A DNA stretch of 64,000 nt, from contig JAHDVH010000006.1 of assembly GCA_023382385.1 (NCBI GenBank), positions 60,173 through 124,172 on the forward strand. Direction: 5' to 3'. The position numbers and the translations under genes are program-made. Below, one piece after another: positions 17,362 to 26,911 of this stretch; within the stretch, counting starts at the first letter, position 1, and every line of letters starts with the position of its first letter. A model generated the notes under the pieces. It searched no databases, was not told where the DNA came from, and saw only the letters and a program-made list of their open reading frames with translations. The stretch is from a bacterium. Its GTDB lineage: Bacteria > Electryoneota > RPQS01.

Positions 17362-20082
17362 GTGAGTGCTATGAAATTCAGGTTACTTTGGATTGTATTG
17401 CTGCCACTTGCTGCCTATTCAGCTCTGTCATATCCTGATGGTACGCAGTGGATGCCTGGGCGCGTAATGGTAAATTTCGCGCCGTCGGTCGGCGAACTAA
17501 AAACAGAAGTCTCGTTAACGAATCGGGTTACCATTGGGGTTCCTGCTGTCGACGCCGTGTTGGAAAGCTATCAGGTTCAGGCTATGTATCGAGTTGTGCC
17601 GGACCAGATTCTTGCCAAACTGAATCCTGCGCCTGACGCCTATCGCTTAGTGGTATTTACATTCCCAACTCACTTCAGCGTGCTCGAAGTCTGCGAAGCC
17701 TTCTTATCCTTGCCTGAAGTGGAAAACGCAGAACCCGACATCACCTGGCCCGTGACTGAAACAATTCCTAATGATCCTTTCTGGGGACAGCAATGGGATA
17801 AGCGGTTGATGCGCTGCCATCTTGCTTGGGACTTCGGACAGGGTGGTGAAGATATCATTGCCGTTGCGGTGGACAACGGATTCTGGTGGCCGCACACGGA
17901 CGCTCGAGATAATCTGTGGGTGAATCCGGGCGAGGACCTCGATGGCGATCGCGACGCCTATTGGGACACGGATTATCCGGGCGACATTGATGACTTGAAC
18001 GGCGTTGATGACGACGGCAATGGGTACGTCGATGATTTCATTGGATGGGACTTTATAGACAATATTGGTGGATGTGCGCCAGGCGAGGACTGCGATGACC
18101 CTGACAATGACACGCGCAGTGTCGGAAATCATGGGACTCATGTGCTTGGTGCCATCGGAGCCGTAGGTAACAATGGAGTAGGCGTGGCTGGATGCAACTG
18201 GCGCATGAAAATCATGTCCAGCAGAGCAGGTTACGAGCCAATAAACGGCGAGGGCCTAATTGTCACTTCTGCCGCTATTGCGACCATAAGCTGGGCCGTC
18301 GCGCACGGTGCAGATGTCATAAACATGTCATACGGCGGCCCTGGATTCAGCAACAATGTGAACAACGTGATTCAGGCCGCATGGCAGAATGGCGCTCTGC
18401 TTTGCGCCGCGTCTGGCAATGATGGCCAGAATTCGATTCAATATCCGTGCGGATATAACAATGTTGTTTGCGTTGGGTCTGTGAATCAAAACGATAATGT
18501 TTCGACTTTCTCGAACTATGGAACGTGGGTTGACTGTTACGCACCTGGCGACGGCACCCAGTCGCTGAGCACCAATAATAGCTATGCGAACTTGCAGGGA
18601 ACGTCCATGGCAAGTCCTAATGCAGCAGGCGTGTTCGCTTTGATTTGGTCCATTGTCCCCGGGCTTAACAACTCGCAAGTGCGGGATTTGGTGCTTCCCA
18701 ATTGTGTCAACATTTCCGCGCTGAATCCTTCCTACAATCCGGCTGATCTCGGATTCGGCAGAATTGATGCGGCAAAGGCACTCGCGGCAATCTACCCCTA
18801 TTTGCAGGTCGAATCCGCTGCAATCGTCAATGACAACGATGATGACAATCGGCTCGAAGCCGGAGAGACTGGTGAGTTGCGATTGACGATCAGCAACAGT
18901 CCTGAGTGGTTCCACGCGTTAAATGTCGACGTTTCGGTAACGACTGAAGATCCCAATTTGACGCTGACGAATACCAACTACTTCATAGGAAGTCTCGCTC
19001 CCGGGAGTTCGACCACGCTGGTCGATGCTGGCGCACAGATAACTTGCAACGCAAATGTGACGTTTGCATACACAACAAGTTTACGGGTGCAATTTGAGTT
19101 CGAGGATGGGGCGGTTTTCGAGCGAACTGCTGCTTTGCGAATCGGTCGCGCCCCAATACTGGTTGTGGATGATGACAATGGTGCCAACCATGCAAGCTTC
19201 TACTCGGCAGCGCTCGCCGCGACAGGCTATAACTATGATGATTACTCTACGAATCTTGACGGGGCAGTTTCATATAGCACGATTCAAGAGTACGATTACA
19301 TAGTGTGGTCATGCGGGAATGAGAGCAGCAACACGTTGACCGCAACCGACCGTGAGGCCTTGCAATCATTCTTGGACGCAGGCAATGATCTGATGTTTTG
19401 TTCACAAGGGGCAGACGAGGATCTCGAATTGCGGAACAGTTCGTTCTACTCTGACTACCTACATGCTTCCAGCGGCGGAGTCAGCGGCGGTACGCAAGTC
19501 AATTCAGTCGCAGGTGATCCCATCTCTGATGGAGCAAACCTGATTCTTATTGGCGGTGGCTGTGCAGGGAATGGAAGTTTGAGTCCTTCTGTGATAAGCG
19601 GAGTCAATGACGGAGTTGTCTTCTATACCTACCAGAACAATGGATTAGGCGCCGCAGTGCGATTCCAGAATTCTACTTATCGGACCGCCTATTTCGGTTT
19701 TGCACTCGAGGCGGCATGTGGTGCGGTTGGTTCTACTCATCATCGCGAGGTTGTGCGTCGAGTCATGGATTGGTTTGGAGCTACCTCAGGTAGTGATGAA
19801 GCTCCACATCCGATGCCGGCCGATTTTCGAGTGTCCTCGGCATATCCGAATCCCTTTAATCCAGAGACGTCTGTGGATCTCGAATTAGTCCGCTCATCTC
19901 ATGTGCGGGTCACGCTGCACGACGTGTTGGGCAGGCAAGTGGAGCTGATTACTGACAGACAGGTTGGTGCGGGCCTTCATCAAATAAGGATAGACGGAGC
20001 GGATTTGCCGAGCGGTTCCTACTGGCTGAGCGTGACCGTAAATCACCACCCGAATGTGCAGCGAATCGTGCTCTTAAAGTAG
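17362..20082 (+). CDS. Secreted S8 subtilisin-family protease with C-terminal sorting domain (copy 2)
   Basis: 906 residues, the same architecture as the preceding gene. The GTG at 17362 has GAGGTG five bases upstream; ATG 17371 is an alternative. Signal peptide LLWIVLLPLAAYSALS. Catalytic Asp ~171 sits in VAVDNGFWWPHTD, where the usual Asp-Thr/Ser-Gly has become Asp-Asn-Gly; His ~257 in NHGTHVLG and Ser ~415 in GTSMASPNAAG are intact. The same acidic NGVDDDGNGYVDDFIGWDF insert is present. The C-terminus (AYPNPFNPETSVDLELV ... GSYWLSVTV) is again the sorting-type domain. It starts 44 bases after copy 1, so the two are probably co-transcribed. The change next to the catalytic Asp may alter substrate use (inference). 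Confidence 0.87.
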   Translation: MSAMKFRLLWIVLLPLAAYSALSYPDGTQWMPGRVMVNFAPSVGELKTEVSLTNRVTIGVPAVDAVLESYQVQAMYRVVPDQILAKLNPAPDAYRLVVFTFPTHFSVLEVCEAFLSLPEVENAEPDITWPVTETIPNDPFWGQQWDKRLMRCHLAWDFGQGGEDIIAVAVDNGFWWPHTDARDNLWVNPGEDLDGDRDAYWDTDYPGDIDDLNGVDDDGNGYVDDFIGWDFIDNIGGCAPGEDCDDPDNDTRSVGNHGTHVLGAIGAVGNNGVGVAGCNWRMKIMSSRAGYEPINGEGLIVTSAAIATISWAVAHGADVINMSYGGPGFSNNVNNVIQAAWQNGALLCAASGNDGQNSIQYPCGYNNVVCVGSVNQNDNVSTFSNYGTWVDCYAPGDGTQSLSTNNSYANLQGTSMASPNAAGVFALIWSIVPGLNNSQVRDLVLPNCVNISALNPSYNPADLGFGRIDAAKALAAIYPYLQVESAAIVNDNDDDNRLEAGETGELRLTISNSPEWFHALNVDVSVTTEDPNLTLTNTNYFIGSLAPGSSTTLVDAGAQITCNANVTFAYTTSLRVQFEFEDGAVFERTAALRIGRAPILVVDDDNGANHASFYSAALAATGYNYDDYSTNLDGAVSYSTIQEYDYIVWSCGNESSNTLTATDREALQSFLDAGNDLMFCSQGADEDLELRNSSFYSDYLHASSGGVSGGTQVNSVAGDPISDGANLILIGGGCAGNGSLSPSVISGVNDGVVFYTYQNNGLGAAVRFQNSTYRTAYFGFALEAACGAVGSTHHREVVRRVMDWFGATSGSDEAPHPMPADFRVSSAYPNPFNPETSVDLELVRSSHVRVTLHDVLGRQVELITDRQVGAGLHQIRIDGADLPSGSYWLSVTVNHHPNVQRIVLLK

Positions 20083-20105
20083 ATCTATCCAGAATAGCAC
20101 AAGCA

Positions 20106-20132
20106 AAAGGGCCCGCTAATGCGGGCCCTTTC
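20106..20132. terminator. Bidirectional terminator between subtilase 2 and the M42 peptidase
   Basis: Stem AAAGGGCCCGC, loop TAAT, then GCGGGCCCTTTC. It lies between convergent genes and can act on both strands. Confidence 0.85.
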
Positions 20133-20152
20133 TTCAAGACCTTGCTATCTCA

Positions 20153-21202
20153 TTATAGCCGATCGTCCAGCTCGTATCCGCTTCCGGTTGTTGACTCAAG
20201 ATAAGCCGCCAAGAGCTTGACACAGGACTCGAGATCGCGCTTATGAACCATCTCGACCGTCGAGTGCACATAGCGCAAAGGAACTGAGAGTGCACCAACC
20301 GCGCAGCCACCGGAGACCATGCGCATCGCTCCACCATCGGTGCCCCCACGAGGCATGATCTCATACTGCCAAGGTATCTTCTTCTTAGTCGCCAAGTCTT
20401 TCAGTTCACGGACAATTTTCGGATTTGCGATCATTGAACCGTCAAGTATCTTTATGCAGGCACCCTCGCCGATCTTTGTAACATGATCTTGGGCAGGCGT
20501 TCCCGGAATGTCTGCCGCGATCGTCACGTCAAGGGCTATGCCAACATCAGGGTTGATATCTCTCGAGACTGCTATGGCGCCCCTAATGCCTACTTCTTCC
20601 TGTGTTGTTGCCACAGCATAAATGTTAACCGAATGTTTCTTGAGTAGTTTAATGGCCTCGATCATCACCCAGAGTCCAAATCGGTTATCGATGGACTTGC
20701 CAGTCAAGCAATCGCCGATTTCGTCCAAGTCGCGGGCCATGGTAATCGGATCACCAACTTCAACCAGCTTCATGACTTGCTCAACAGGAAGTCCAAGATC
20801 AACGAAGTAGTCAGTCACTTCAAGCGACTTCTTCTTCTCTTCTTCCTTTAAAACGTGCACGGGTTTGGCCCCCATGACGCCAAGGAGTCGCTTCTTTGAC
20901 GTGTGTACGTAGACCCTCTGGCTCATCAGTGTTCTTGGATCGAAGCCGCCACACGGATGAAAACGCAGGAAACCCTCTTTGTCAATGTGCGTAACAATGA
21001 AGCCAATCTCATCCATGTGACCTGCGAGCATCAGCTTCTTCTTGCCCGTTCCTTTCTTATAGCCGATCATGTTCCCGATTGAATCGACCGTCACGGAAAG
21101 ACCGAGCTTCTCGAATTCCTCTCGAATGAGTTTTCGAATCCCTTCTTCACGTCCCGAAACCGCGTGACTTTCACACAGCCGCTTTAGTAGTTTGAAATCC
21201 AT
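20153..21202 (-). CDS. M42-family metallo-aminopeptidase
   Basis: 349 residues, the usual size of FrvX/TET-type M42 peptidases. The expected metal and catalytic positions are visible: AGHMDEIGFIV (His and Asp), DNRFGLWVMIEA (bridging Asp), TTQEEVGIRGA (catalytic and ligand Glu), GIALDVTIA (Asp) and RYVHSTVEMVH (His). PRGGTDGGAMRM is also typical. The enzymes are cytosolic dodecameric aminopeptidases that trim peptides. It lies downstream of ftsZ in the same direction with a 110-base gap, so it may be read through from the division cluster or have its own promoter. Assignment to the family is firm; substrate preference is not known. Confidence 0.9.
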   Translation of the reverse strand: MDFKLLKRLCESHAVSGREEGIRKLIREEFEKLGLSVTVDSIGNMIGYKKGTGKKKLMLAGHMDEIGFIVTHIDKEGFLRFHPCGGFDPRTLMSQRVYVHTSKKRLLGVMGAKPVHVLKEEEKKKSLEVTDYFVDLGLPVEQVMKLVEVGDPITMARDLDEIGDCLTGKSIDNRFGLWVMIEAIKLLKKHSVNIYAVATTQEEVGIRGAIAVSRDINPDVGIALDVTIAADIPGTPAQDHVTKIGEGACIKILDGSMIANPKIVRELKDLATKKKIPWQYEIMPRGGTDGGAMRMVSGGCAVGALSVPLRYVHSTVEMVHKRDLESCVKLLAAYLESTTGSGYELDDRL

Positions 21203-21312
21203 TGATTAATCACCATTGTTAACTAACTTGTCCGGCCACTTACCGAATCACCTATAATACTGCAAGCATAGCCACATCGTCTTTCGTGTTCACATTTCGT
21301 CAACAGCAATCT

Positions 21313-22527
21313 TTAATCCATCTGTTTCCTCAGGAACGTCGGTACCTCAAAGTCGTCGAGCGAACTTTCGCCTTCGTCACCAACAACTATAGGTTCGATC
21401 CGGCCGTTCACCTCACGAGTAAGAGGCTGAACATTCAACGGAAAGGAATCCGAAAAACTGTCAATTTTTGCCGGCTCACGGCGAGGCGTGACGGGCATTT
21501 CGATAACAGAAGTCCGGACTGCAGGAGCGGTTCGTATCACATGCGGACGTGCGTTGGCAGAAACGCGCTTGAAACCCGTCGCGATCACAGTTACGCGTAT
21601 CTCGTCATCAATTTTGTTGTCTATTACGGCACCGAAGATCACTTCCGCCTCTTCCCCTGCCGCTTCGGTAATCACCGTTGTTGCATCTGCAACGTCATGC
21701 AATGAAAGGTTCGTTCCGCCAGTGATGTTGACCAACACTGACCGAGCACCGTCAATCGAGACTTCTTCGAGCAGGGGGGAGGAGATAGCTTGCTGAGCCG
21801 CCTCGACTGCCCGATGTTCACCCCGGCCTGTCCCGACGCCCATCAATGCATCTCCTTTCGCCGACATAACCGTCCGAACATCCGCGAAATCGAGATTCAC
21901 CATGCCCGGCTCAGTTATCAGGTCAGAGATACCCCGTGTTGCATGCAGCAGTACGTTATCTGCAAGCTTGAAGGCATCTACCAATGAAGTAGTGCGATCA
22001 ACGAGCGAAATAAGGCGTTGATTTGGTATGACGATAAGCGTGTCAACTTGCTCGCGCAGAGCTTCGATACCCTCCTGCGCCTGCGACATCCGCTTCTTGC
22101 CTTCGAACAGGAATGGTTTAGTGACAATCCCGACAGTTAAAGCTCCTTGCTCGCGAGCCACTTGAGCAACAATCGGAGCTGCACCTGTGCCGGTTCCACC
22201 CCCCATTCCGGCGGTGACAAATACCATGTCCGCACCAGCAAGTATCTGGTACAACTCCTCGCGATCTTCTTCGATGGCTTCCCGACCGACATTAGGATTG
22301 GCCCCTGCACCCAGACCACGTGTCGAATGCTTGCCAATCTGAACCTTTCGCTGCGCAGCGTTAGACTCCAAGGCCTGTGCGTCCGTATTCACGGCGATGA
22401 AATCAACACTTTTGAGACCTGCCTCAATCATCCAATTGAGTGCGTTGCCACCAGCTCCACCAACGCCGACCACTTTCATCTTGGCGCCAAGTGAATTGTC
22501 AGCAAACATAAATTGCATTGCTGCCAT
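21313..22527 (-). CDS. ftsZ: Cell division GTPase FtsZ
   Basis: 404 residues. The tubulin signature [16 protein letters not shown] and the N-terminal [17 protein letters not shown] are present, with the T7 loop region [11 protein letters not shown]. After a variable linker the protein ends in the conserved C-terminal peptide [14 protein letters not shown] that binds FtsA and other partners. FtsZ forms the cytoplasmic Z ring. It is the last gene of the dcw cluster and starts 20 bases after ftsA. A GGAG motif precedes the ATG. The call is secure. Confidence 0.98.
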   Translation of the reverse strand: MAAMQFMFADNSLGAKMKVVGVGGAGGNALNWMIEAGLKSVDFIAVNTDAQALESNAAQRKVQIGKHSTRGLGAGANPNVGREAIEEDREELYQILAGADMVFVTAGMGGGTGTGAAPIVAQVAREQGALTVGIVTKPFLFEGKKRMSQAQEGIEALREQVDTLIVIPNQRLISLVDRTTSLVDAFKLADNVLLHATRGISDLITEPGMVNLDFADVRTVMSAKGDALMGVGTGRGEHRAVEAAQQAISSPLLEEVSIDGARSVLVNITGGTNLSLHDVADATTVITEAAGEEAEVIFGAVIDNKIDDEIRVTVIATGFKRVSANARPHVIRTAPAVRTSVIEMPVTPRREPAKIDSFSDSFPLNVQPLTREVNGRIEPIVVGDEGESSLDDFEVPTFLRKQMD

Positions 22528-22547
22528 GGAAATGACTCCTTCTCCGA

Positions 22548-23807
22548 TTAGAATATTTCAGATAACCATTTGCGAACTTTTTGTGACGTACGAGCGGTCC
22601 ATGACTCGGCGTTTCGACCAGTTGTGACCATTTCAATGTACTGCTGATTTGCCAAGCGGACTAATCCTACGGCTGTTGCGAACTTTGGTCCGAGCCCCAA
22701 ATCTCGACCGTCAACCAGCTCTTGCGGAGCGCCGATACGGACTGGGAGCGCAAATATCTCCTCGGCAATCTCTGCCATTCCTGACATGGATGCGCCTCCG
22801 CCAGTAAGTACTACTCCCGCCCCAATTCGCTCGAGCACTCGCGTTTTCTTCAGCTCCTCACGCGCGAGCGTCAGAATCTCTTCAACTCGCGGTCCAATGA
22901 TTGAAACAAGCATCGACCTGCTGAGCTCTCGAGGTTCTCGCCCGCCAATGCCGGGTATCTCCAAGAACTCATTTTGGCTTATTGCGCGATGATGTGCCGC
23001 ACCATGCTCGATCTTGATTTGCTCTGCCGAGTCCATTGGCGTTCGAAGTCCCATGGCAATATCCCGGGTGATGTAGTTTCCCCCGCACCCGATCACGGCT
23101 GTGTGCCTAATTGCACCATCTTGAAATGCGGCAAGGTCAGTAGTTCCTCCGCCAAAGTCCAGAATAACGACGCCGAGTTCGCGTTCGTCGCTAGTCAACA
23201 CGCTGTCCGCGGACGCGAGCGGCTCAAGAATCAGATCCTGAACAACCACACCTGCCCGTTTGCAGCAGGCAATGATGTTCTGCGCGGATGAGACTGCGCA
23301 GTGAACAATGTGGACATCGGCCTCAAGTCGTACGCCAGCCATACCGACGGGCATGCGAATACCGCCCTCTGCGTCGACCATGAATTCTTGCGGAAGTACA
23401 TGCAGTACTCTGCGGTCCGGCGGAAGGAGAATTGTCCGGGCGGCTTCTACAACTTTGTCAACATCACCGGGTGTGACTTCGCCCGTCTGATCGCCCCTCC
23501 ATCGCGTGACCGGGATCACGCCGCGAGAGTTTAAACTTTTTACGTGCTCACCTGCAATTCCGGCCCAAACGGTTTCAACCTCAACTCCCGCCTCACGCTG
23601 CGCAATTGAGATGGCATCCGCGATATCGCTTGCCGTTTGCTCAAGGTTAACTACGACACCCCTGCGCAGTCCACGCGACGGGACGATTCCCATTCCCAAG
23701 AGCCGTGGTTCACCGCTGATGCTTGCCGAAGCGATGAGTGCTGCAATCTTGGTTGTGCCTATGTCCAAACCGCACAAGATGTCCTGCTGGTATAAGGAAT
23801 TCTTCAT
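22548..23807 (-). CDS. ftsA: Cell division protein FtsA
   Basis: 419 residues from the ATG at 23807, which overlaps the ftsQ stop as ATGA. The frame is open further upstream, but only inside ftsQ. The actin-fold signatures are [31 protein letters not shown] and [13 protein letters not shown], and the SHS2/1C region has [15 protein letters not shown]. The C-terminus ([11 protein letters not shown]) is the amphipathic membrane-targeting helix. FtsA tethers FtsZ to the inner membrane. Position between ftsQ and ftsZ matches the classical cluster. Confidence 0.97.
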   Translation of the reverse strand: MKNSLYQQDILCGLDIGTTKIAALIASASISGEPRLLGMGIVPSRGLRRGVVVNLEQTASDIADAISIAQREAGVEVETVWAGIAGEHVKSLNSRGVIPVTRWRGDQTGEVTPGDVDKVVEAARTILLPPDRRVLHVLPQEFMVDAEGGIRMPVGMAGVRLEADVHIVHCAVSSAQNIIACCKRAGVVVQDLILEPLASADSVLTSDERELGVVILDFGGGTTDLAAFQDGAIRHTAVIGCGGNYITRDIAMGLRTPMDSAEQIKIEHGAAHHRAISQNEFLEIPGIGGREPRELSRSMLVSIIGPRVEEILTLAREELKKTRVLERIGAGVVLTGGGASMSGMAEIAEEIFALPVRIGAPQELVDGRDLGLGPKFATAVGLVRLANQQYIEMVTTGRNAESWTARTSQKVRKWLSEIF

Positions 23808-24619
23808 GATCGCGTCGTTTCCTCTGCCCGAAGACGGGGCACTTGAAGTGTTACAAAACCGGGAATGGTCAAATCTACAATGGAACTCGAATCCAATCGA
23901 CTCTGAAACTGTGAGTCTCTTAGCAGAGCATCTAACGCGTACCAATCGACATCACCGGTCTCTGATGAAAAAGAAATAGAGAGAAGTGGATTCAACATCA
24001 CTGCCCCATAATCTTCATTTACGCGGTATATTTCCGCAATATTAGCGGCAAGATTCGGTACAACTGTTCTTAACCGTGCCAGCTTTGACGCGATGGGGTA
24101 GAGGGGGTTGTCAACCGACAACGGTCCGAAGGAGTAACCGGGGTTCGCGGCTACCGATATCCACGGTAAGTCGTTTACCCATGCCTTTCCTCCACAAGGA
24201 ACGATATGCAAATCATCGGTAACGCCAATCTCTGAGTGGTCACGGATTATTCCGATGCACTTTCGCTCAGTGACAACAATTTTCAATACGTGTGGCGGAA
24301 TTCTATTGACGTCTACCTGCATTATCCATGGATGGCAAAGAAGTCGTTGTCTTATGAGATCAGTTGAGTATTCTGATAGATCATGGCCAGGCTGACAACC
24401 GGAAAGTGCCAGAATGGAGTCCGCGCACAATTCAACGCCGGGCACGACGTCTATACTGCTGCAATGCCAATTTGTCATTCGCCCGACCGCAAACTCAACG
24501 CCCCTTCTTAGCACTCTCCCGCCAAACAGAATCACGATCAAGAGACCTATGGCTACTCCGAAGATGAGAAGTAGTTGACTTAGATGACGAGGTGTTTTCC
24601 TTCGTGATCTAGATTTCAA
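23804..24619 (-). CDS. ftsQ: Cell division protein FtsQ
   Basis: About 271 residues if translation starts at the TTG at 24619, which overlaps the end of murB and gives a short basic cytoplasmic tail (KSRSRRKTPRH) before the transmembrane helix LLLIFGVAIGLLIVILFGG. The frame stays open to 24820, but the extra sequence lies in murB and is not FtsQ-like, so the start is uncertain. A POTRA domain follows (SSIDVVPGVELCADSILALS, then QRLLCHPWIMQVDVNRIPP, LKIVVTERKCIGII) and the FtsQ/DivIB beta domain. FtsQ is a bitopic divisome protein linking FtsA/FtsZ to FtsB-FtsL. The stop overlaps ftsA. Confidence 0.85.
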   Translation of the reverse strand: MKSRSRRKTPRHLSQLLLIFGVAIGLLIVILFGGRVLRRGVEFAVGRMTNWHCSSIDVVPGVELCADSILALSGCQPGHDLSEYSTDLIRQRLLCHPWIMQVDVNRIPPHVLKIVVTERKCIGIIRDHSEIGVTDDLHIVPCGGKAWVNDLPWISVAANPGYSFGPLSVDNPLYPIASKLARLRTVVPNLAANIAEIYRVNEDYGAVMLNPLLSISFSSETGDVDWYALDALLRDSQFQSRLDSSSIVDLTIPGFVTLQVPRLRAEETTRS

Positions 24620-25529
24620 ATGGGTCGGATTCGAAGCCAACTGGAAGTATCTCTGTTTCGAGGAGGATGTTAAACATTTCGTAGACACGCCTGCGAACTG
24701 TCCGAACAAGGCTTGCAATTTCCTTGGCAGTTGCGCCGCGATCGTTGATAAATATCCCTGCATGCTTGCTGGGCACGACGGCACCGCCTTCGCGCAGTTC
24801 TTTGCAACCGGCCTCCTCAATTAAGCGTCCCGCAAAACCACCCGGAGGGCGTTTGAATATTGACCCGGCGCTGGGATACTCGATCGGTTGCTTCGCACGT
24901 CTTAGCATCCAGGCTCGCTTCATTTCGGCAGTGATGCTCGACTGGTCCCCTTTGGTAAGCTTGTACCGGCTGTTGAGCACGATTACCGGCTCGAGTTCTG
25001 GCGCTTTGCGATAAGAAAACGAAATCTCTGTTCTCGAAATACGTTCCAAGGACAAGTCTTGAGTAAGCACAGTTGCGTCTTCAAAAACATCTGAGATTTC
25101 ACGTCCGTATGCACCCGCATTCATCCACAGTCCTCCCCCTACGGAACCGGGTATTCCGGACAGTTGCTCCAGTCCGGAGAGTTCATTCTGTGCAGCGAAC
25201 GAAGCAAGCAGTTGGAGGCGCGTCGCCGGCCCTGAAACCAGATACTCGCCGTCTCGACATACTTTGGAAAGCACGCCACTCGAACGAATGACAACGCCGC
25301 TGAAACCATCATCCGATACCAATAGATTAGAGCCAAGTCCAAGATAGAAATACTGTAGGCCTGTCTTGGATATGATACGCATCAATTCAACTAACTCAGC
25401 CTCGTTGCGTGGTTCAGCAAGTAATCTCGCCGGACCCCCTACTCGAAATGTCGTGAGTGGCGCAAGCGGCACATTCTCGCGAATCAAACATGGTGCATGA
25501 CGGAACAGCTCTAACGTGGCATCACTCAC
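24609..25529 (-). CDS. murB: UDP-N-acetylenolpyruvoylglucosamine reductase MurB
   Basis: 306 residues. The FAD-binding region shows NVPLAPLTTFRVGGPARLLAEP, YLGLGSNLLVSDDGF and GIPGSVGGGLWMNAGAYG. The catalytic Ser is in YPSAGSIFKRPPGG and the C-terminal catalytic Glu region is EILPVGFES. MurB reduces the enolpyruvyl group to give UDP-MurNAc in the cytoplasm. The ATG overlaps the murC stop by four bases, a translationally coupled arrangement. Identity is secure. Confidence 0.96.
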   Translation of the reverse strand: MSDATLELFRHAPCLIRENVPLAPLTTFRVGGPARLLAEPRNEAELVELMRIISKTGLQYFYLGLGSNLLVSDDGFSGVVIRSSGVLSKVCRDGEYLVSGPATRLQLLASFAAQNELSGLEQLSGIPGSVGGGLWMNAGAYGREISDVFEDATVLTQDLSLERISRTEISFSYRKAPELEPVIVLNSRYKLTKGDQSSITAEMKRAWMLRRAKQPIEYPSAGSIFKRPPGGFAGRLIEEAGCKELREGGAVVPSKHAGIFINDRGATAKEIASLVRTVRRRVYEMFNILLETEILPVGFESDPFEI

Positions 25530-26911
25530 GATCGAAGTCCAAGCACGATTTGATCTGCGATATGCGTAACCGACCCCGCTCCCATAATGACGACGATATC
25601 CTTCGGTTTGAGAGCAGCACGGATTTGAGCAACGATATCAATGTGACCTTCGATCTCTAAGATGCGAGTACCCTTGGATCTCAATGGTGCGATCACCAGT
25701 TCGGTTGACACATTCGGCAAGGGAAGCTCTCGCGCAGGATAAATTTCTAACACTGCCACGACATCCGCGAGGGAGAGCGACTCGGCAAACTCGTTGGCAA
25801 AGTCACGAGTTCTGGAAAAGAGATGTGGTTGAAACACGGCTACGATGCGCCTTTCAGGCCAACATTGCCGAGCAGCCTCCAAGGTGACGCGAACTTCAGT
25901 GGGATGATGGGCATAGTCATCAAACACAAGTGCTCCCTCGAATTCCCCTTTATATTCAAAGCGTCTATGCACGCCCTCGAATTGCAGCAGCCCCTCTTGT
26001 ATCTTCTCAAACGGAACCCCGGACTCAAGCGAAGTGACCGCTGCTGCTGTGGCATTCAATACGTTATGCCGACCGGGCAACCTAATGCCGAAGGGAAGGA
26101 AATCCGACTCGGGAGTTACCAGCTGAAACTCCGCGGACATACCAAGGTAACTCTCCTTGCAAATTCTATAGTTCGCATCTTCCGAGCGGCCAAATGTGAT
26201 TAACGGTCGCTTTATTCGGGGGAGCACTTCACGAGTATGCGTATCGTCTATACAAGCGATCACCACTCCATAGAACGGAACTTTATTCGCAAACTCAACA
26301 AAGGCGTCTTTTATACTTTCAATATCAAGGTAAGTATCGAGATGCTCAGCCTCGATGGTAGTAATGACAGCAAGGTTTGGGGATAGTTTTAAGAATGACC
26401 GATCGAACTCGTCCGCCTCTGCAACAAGTAAACCGCCTTTGCCCAGTGCAGCACCGGTGCCAAGGGCGCGAACCTTGCCTCCTACGATCACAGTGGGCTC
26501 CATCCCCGCGTGCGTAAGAATTGTTCCAATCATGGAAGTTGTGGTAGTTTTTCCATGTGTGCCGGACACGGCAATGCCACTCTTGAGCCTCATGAGCTCT
26601 GCGAGCATCTCGCTTCGTGGTATGGTCGGAATTCGATTCTCCCGTGCAAACCGAACTTCGGCATTCTCAGGACGCACAGCAGTGGAGAAGACCACAACGT
26701 CTGTGCCTGCGGCATTTTCGGCATTGTGCTCAAATGATATTCGAATGCCCAAGCTTTCAAGTCGATTTGTTGCCTCGGATCGCACAAGATCTGAACCGCT
26801 GACGATGAAACCCATCGAATTTAGTACTTCTGCGATGCCGCACATGCCCGCACCACCTATGCCAACCATGTGAATTCGACGAACGTGTCTGAATACTGCG
26901 GGAGTCGTCAT
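25526..26911 (-). CDS. murC: UDP-N-acetylmuramate--L-alanine ligase MurC
   Basis: About 461 residues from the ATG at 26911, which overlaps the murG stop as ATGA; an in-frame ATG at 26950 lies inside murG and is less likely. Motifs: MVGIGGAGMCGIAEVL (Rossmann-like UDP-binding domain), ATP loop SGTHGKTTTTSM, then AEADEFDRSFL, HHPTEVRVTLEAAR and QPHLFSRTRDF, all typical of MurC. The enzyme adds L-Ala to UDP-MurNAc in the cytoplasm. Placed between murG and murB as in the classical cluster. Confidence 0.97.
   Translation of the reverse strand: MTTPAVFRHVRRIHMVGIGGAGMCGIAEVLNSMGFIVSGSDLVRSEATNRLESLGIRISFEHNAENAAGTDVVVFSTAVRPENAEVRFARENRIPTIPRSEMLAELMRLKSGIAVSGTHGKTTTTSMIGTILTHAGMEPTVIVGGKVRALGTGAALGKGGLLVAEADEFDRSFLKLSPNLAVITTIEAEHLDTYLDIESIKDAFVEFANKVPFYGVVIACIDDTHTREVLPRIKRPLITFGRSEDANYRICKESYLGMSAEFQLVTPESDFLPFGIRLPGRHNVLNATAAAVTSLESGVPFEKIQEGLLQFEGVHRRFEYKGEFEGALVFDDYAHHPTEVRVTLEAARQCWPERRIVAVFQPHLFSRTRDFANEFAESLSLADVVAVLEIYPARELPLPNVSTELVIAPLRSKGTRILEIEGHIDIVAQIRAALKPKDIVVIMGAGSVTHIADQIVLGLRS

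Noticed and set aside
23808-23945. N-terminal extension of ftsA
   Set aside because: It overlaps ftsQ in another frame; FtsA proteins start close to the CGLDIGTTK motif.
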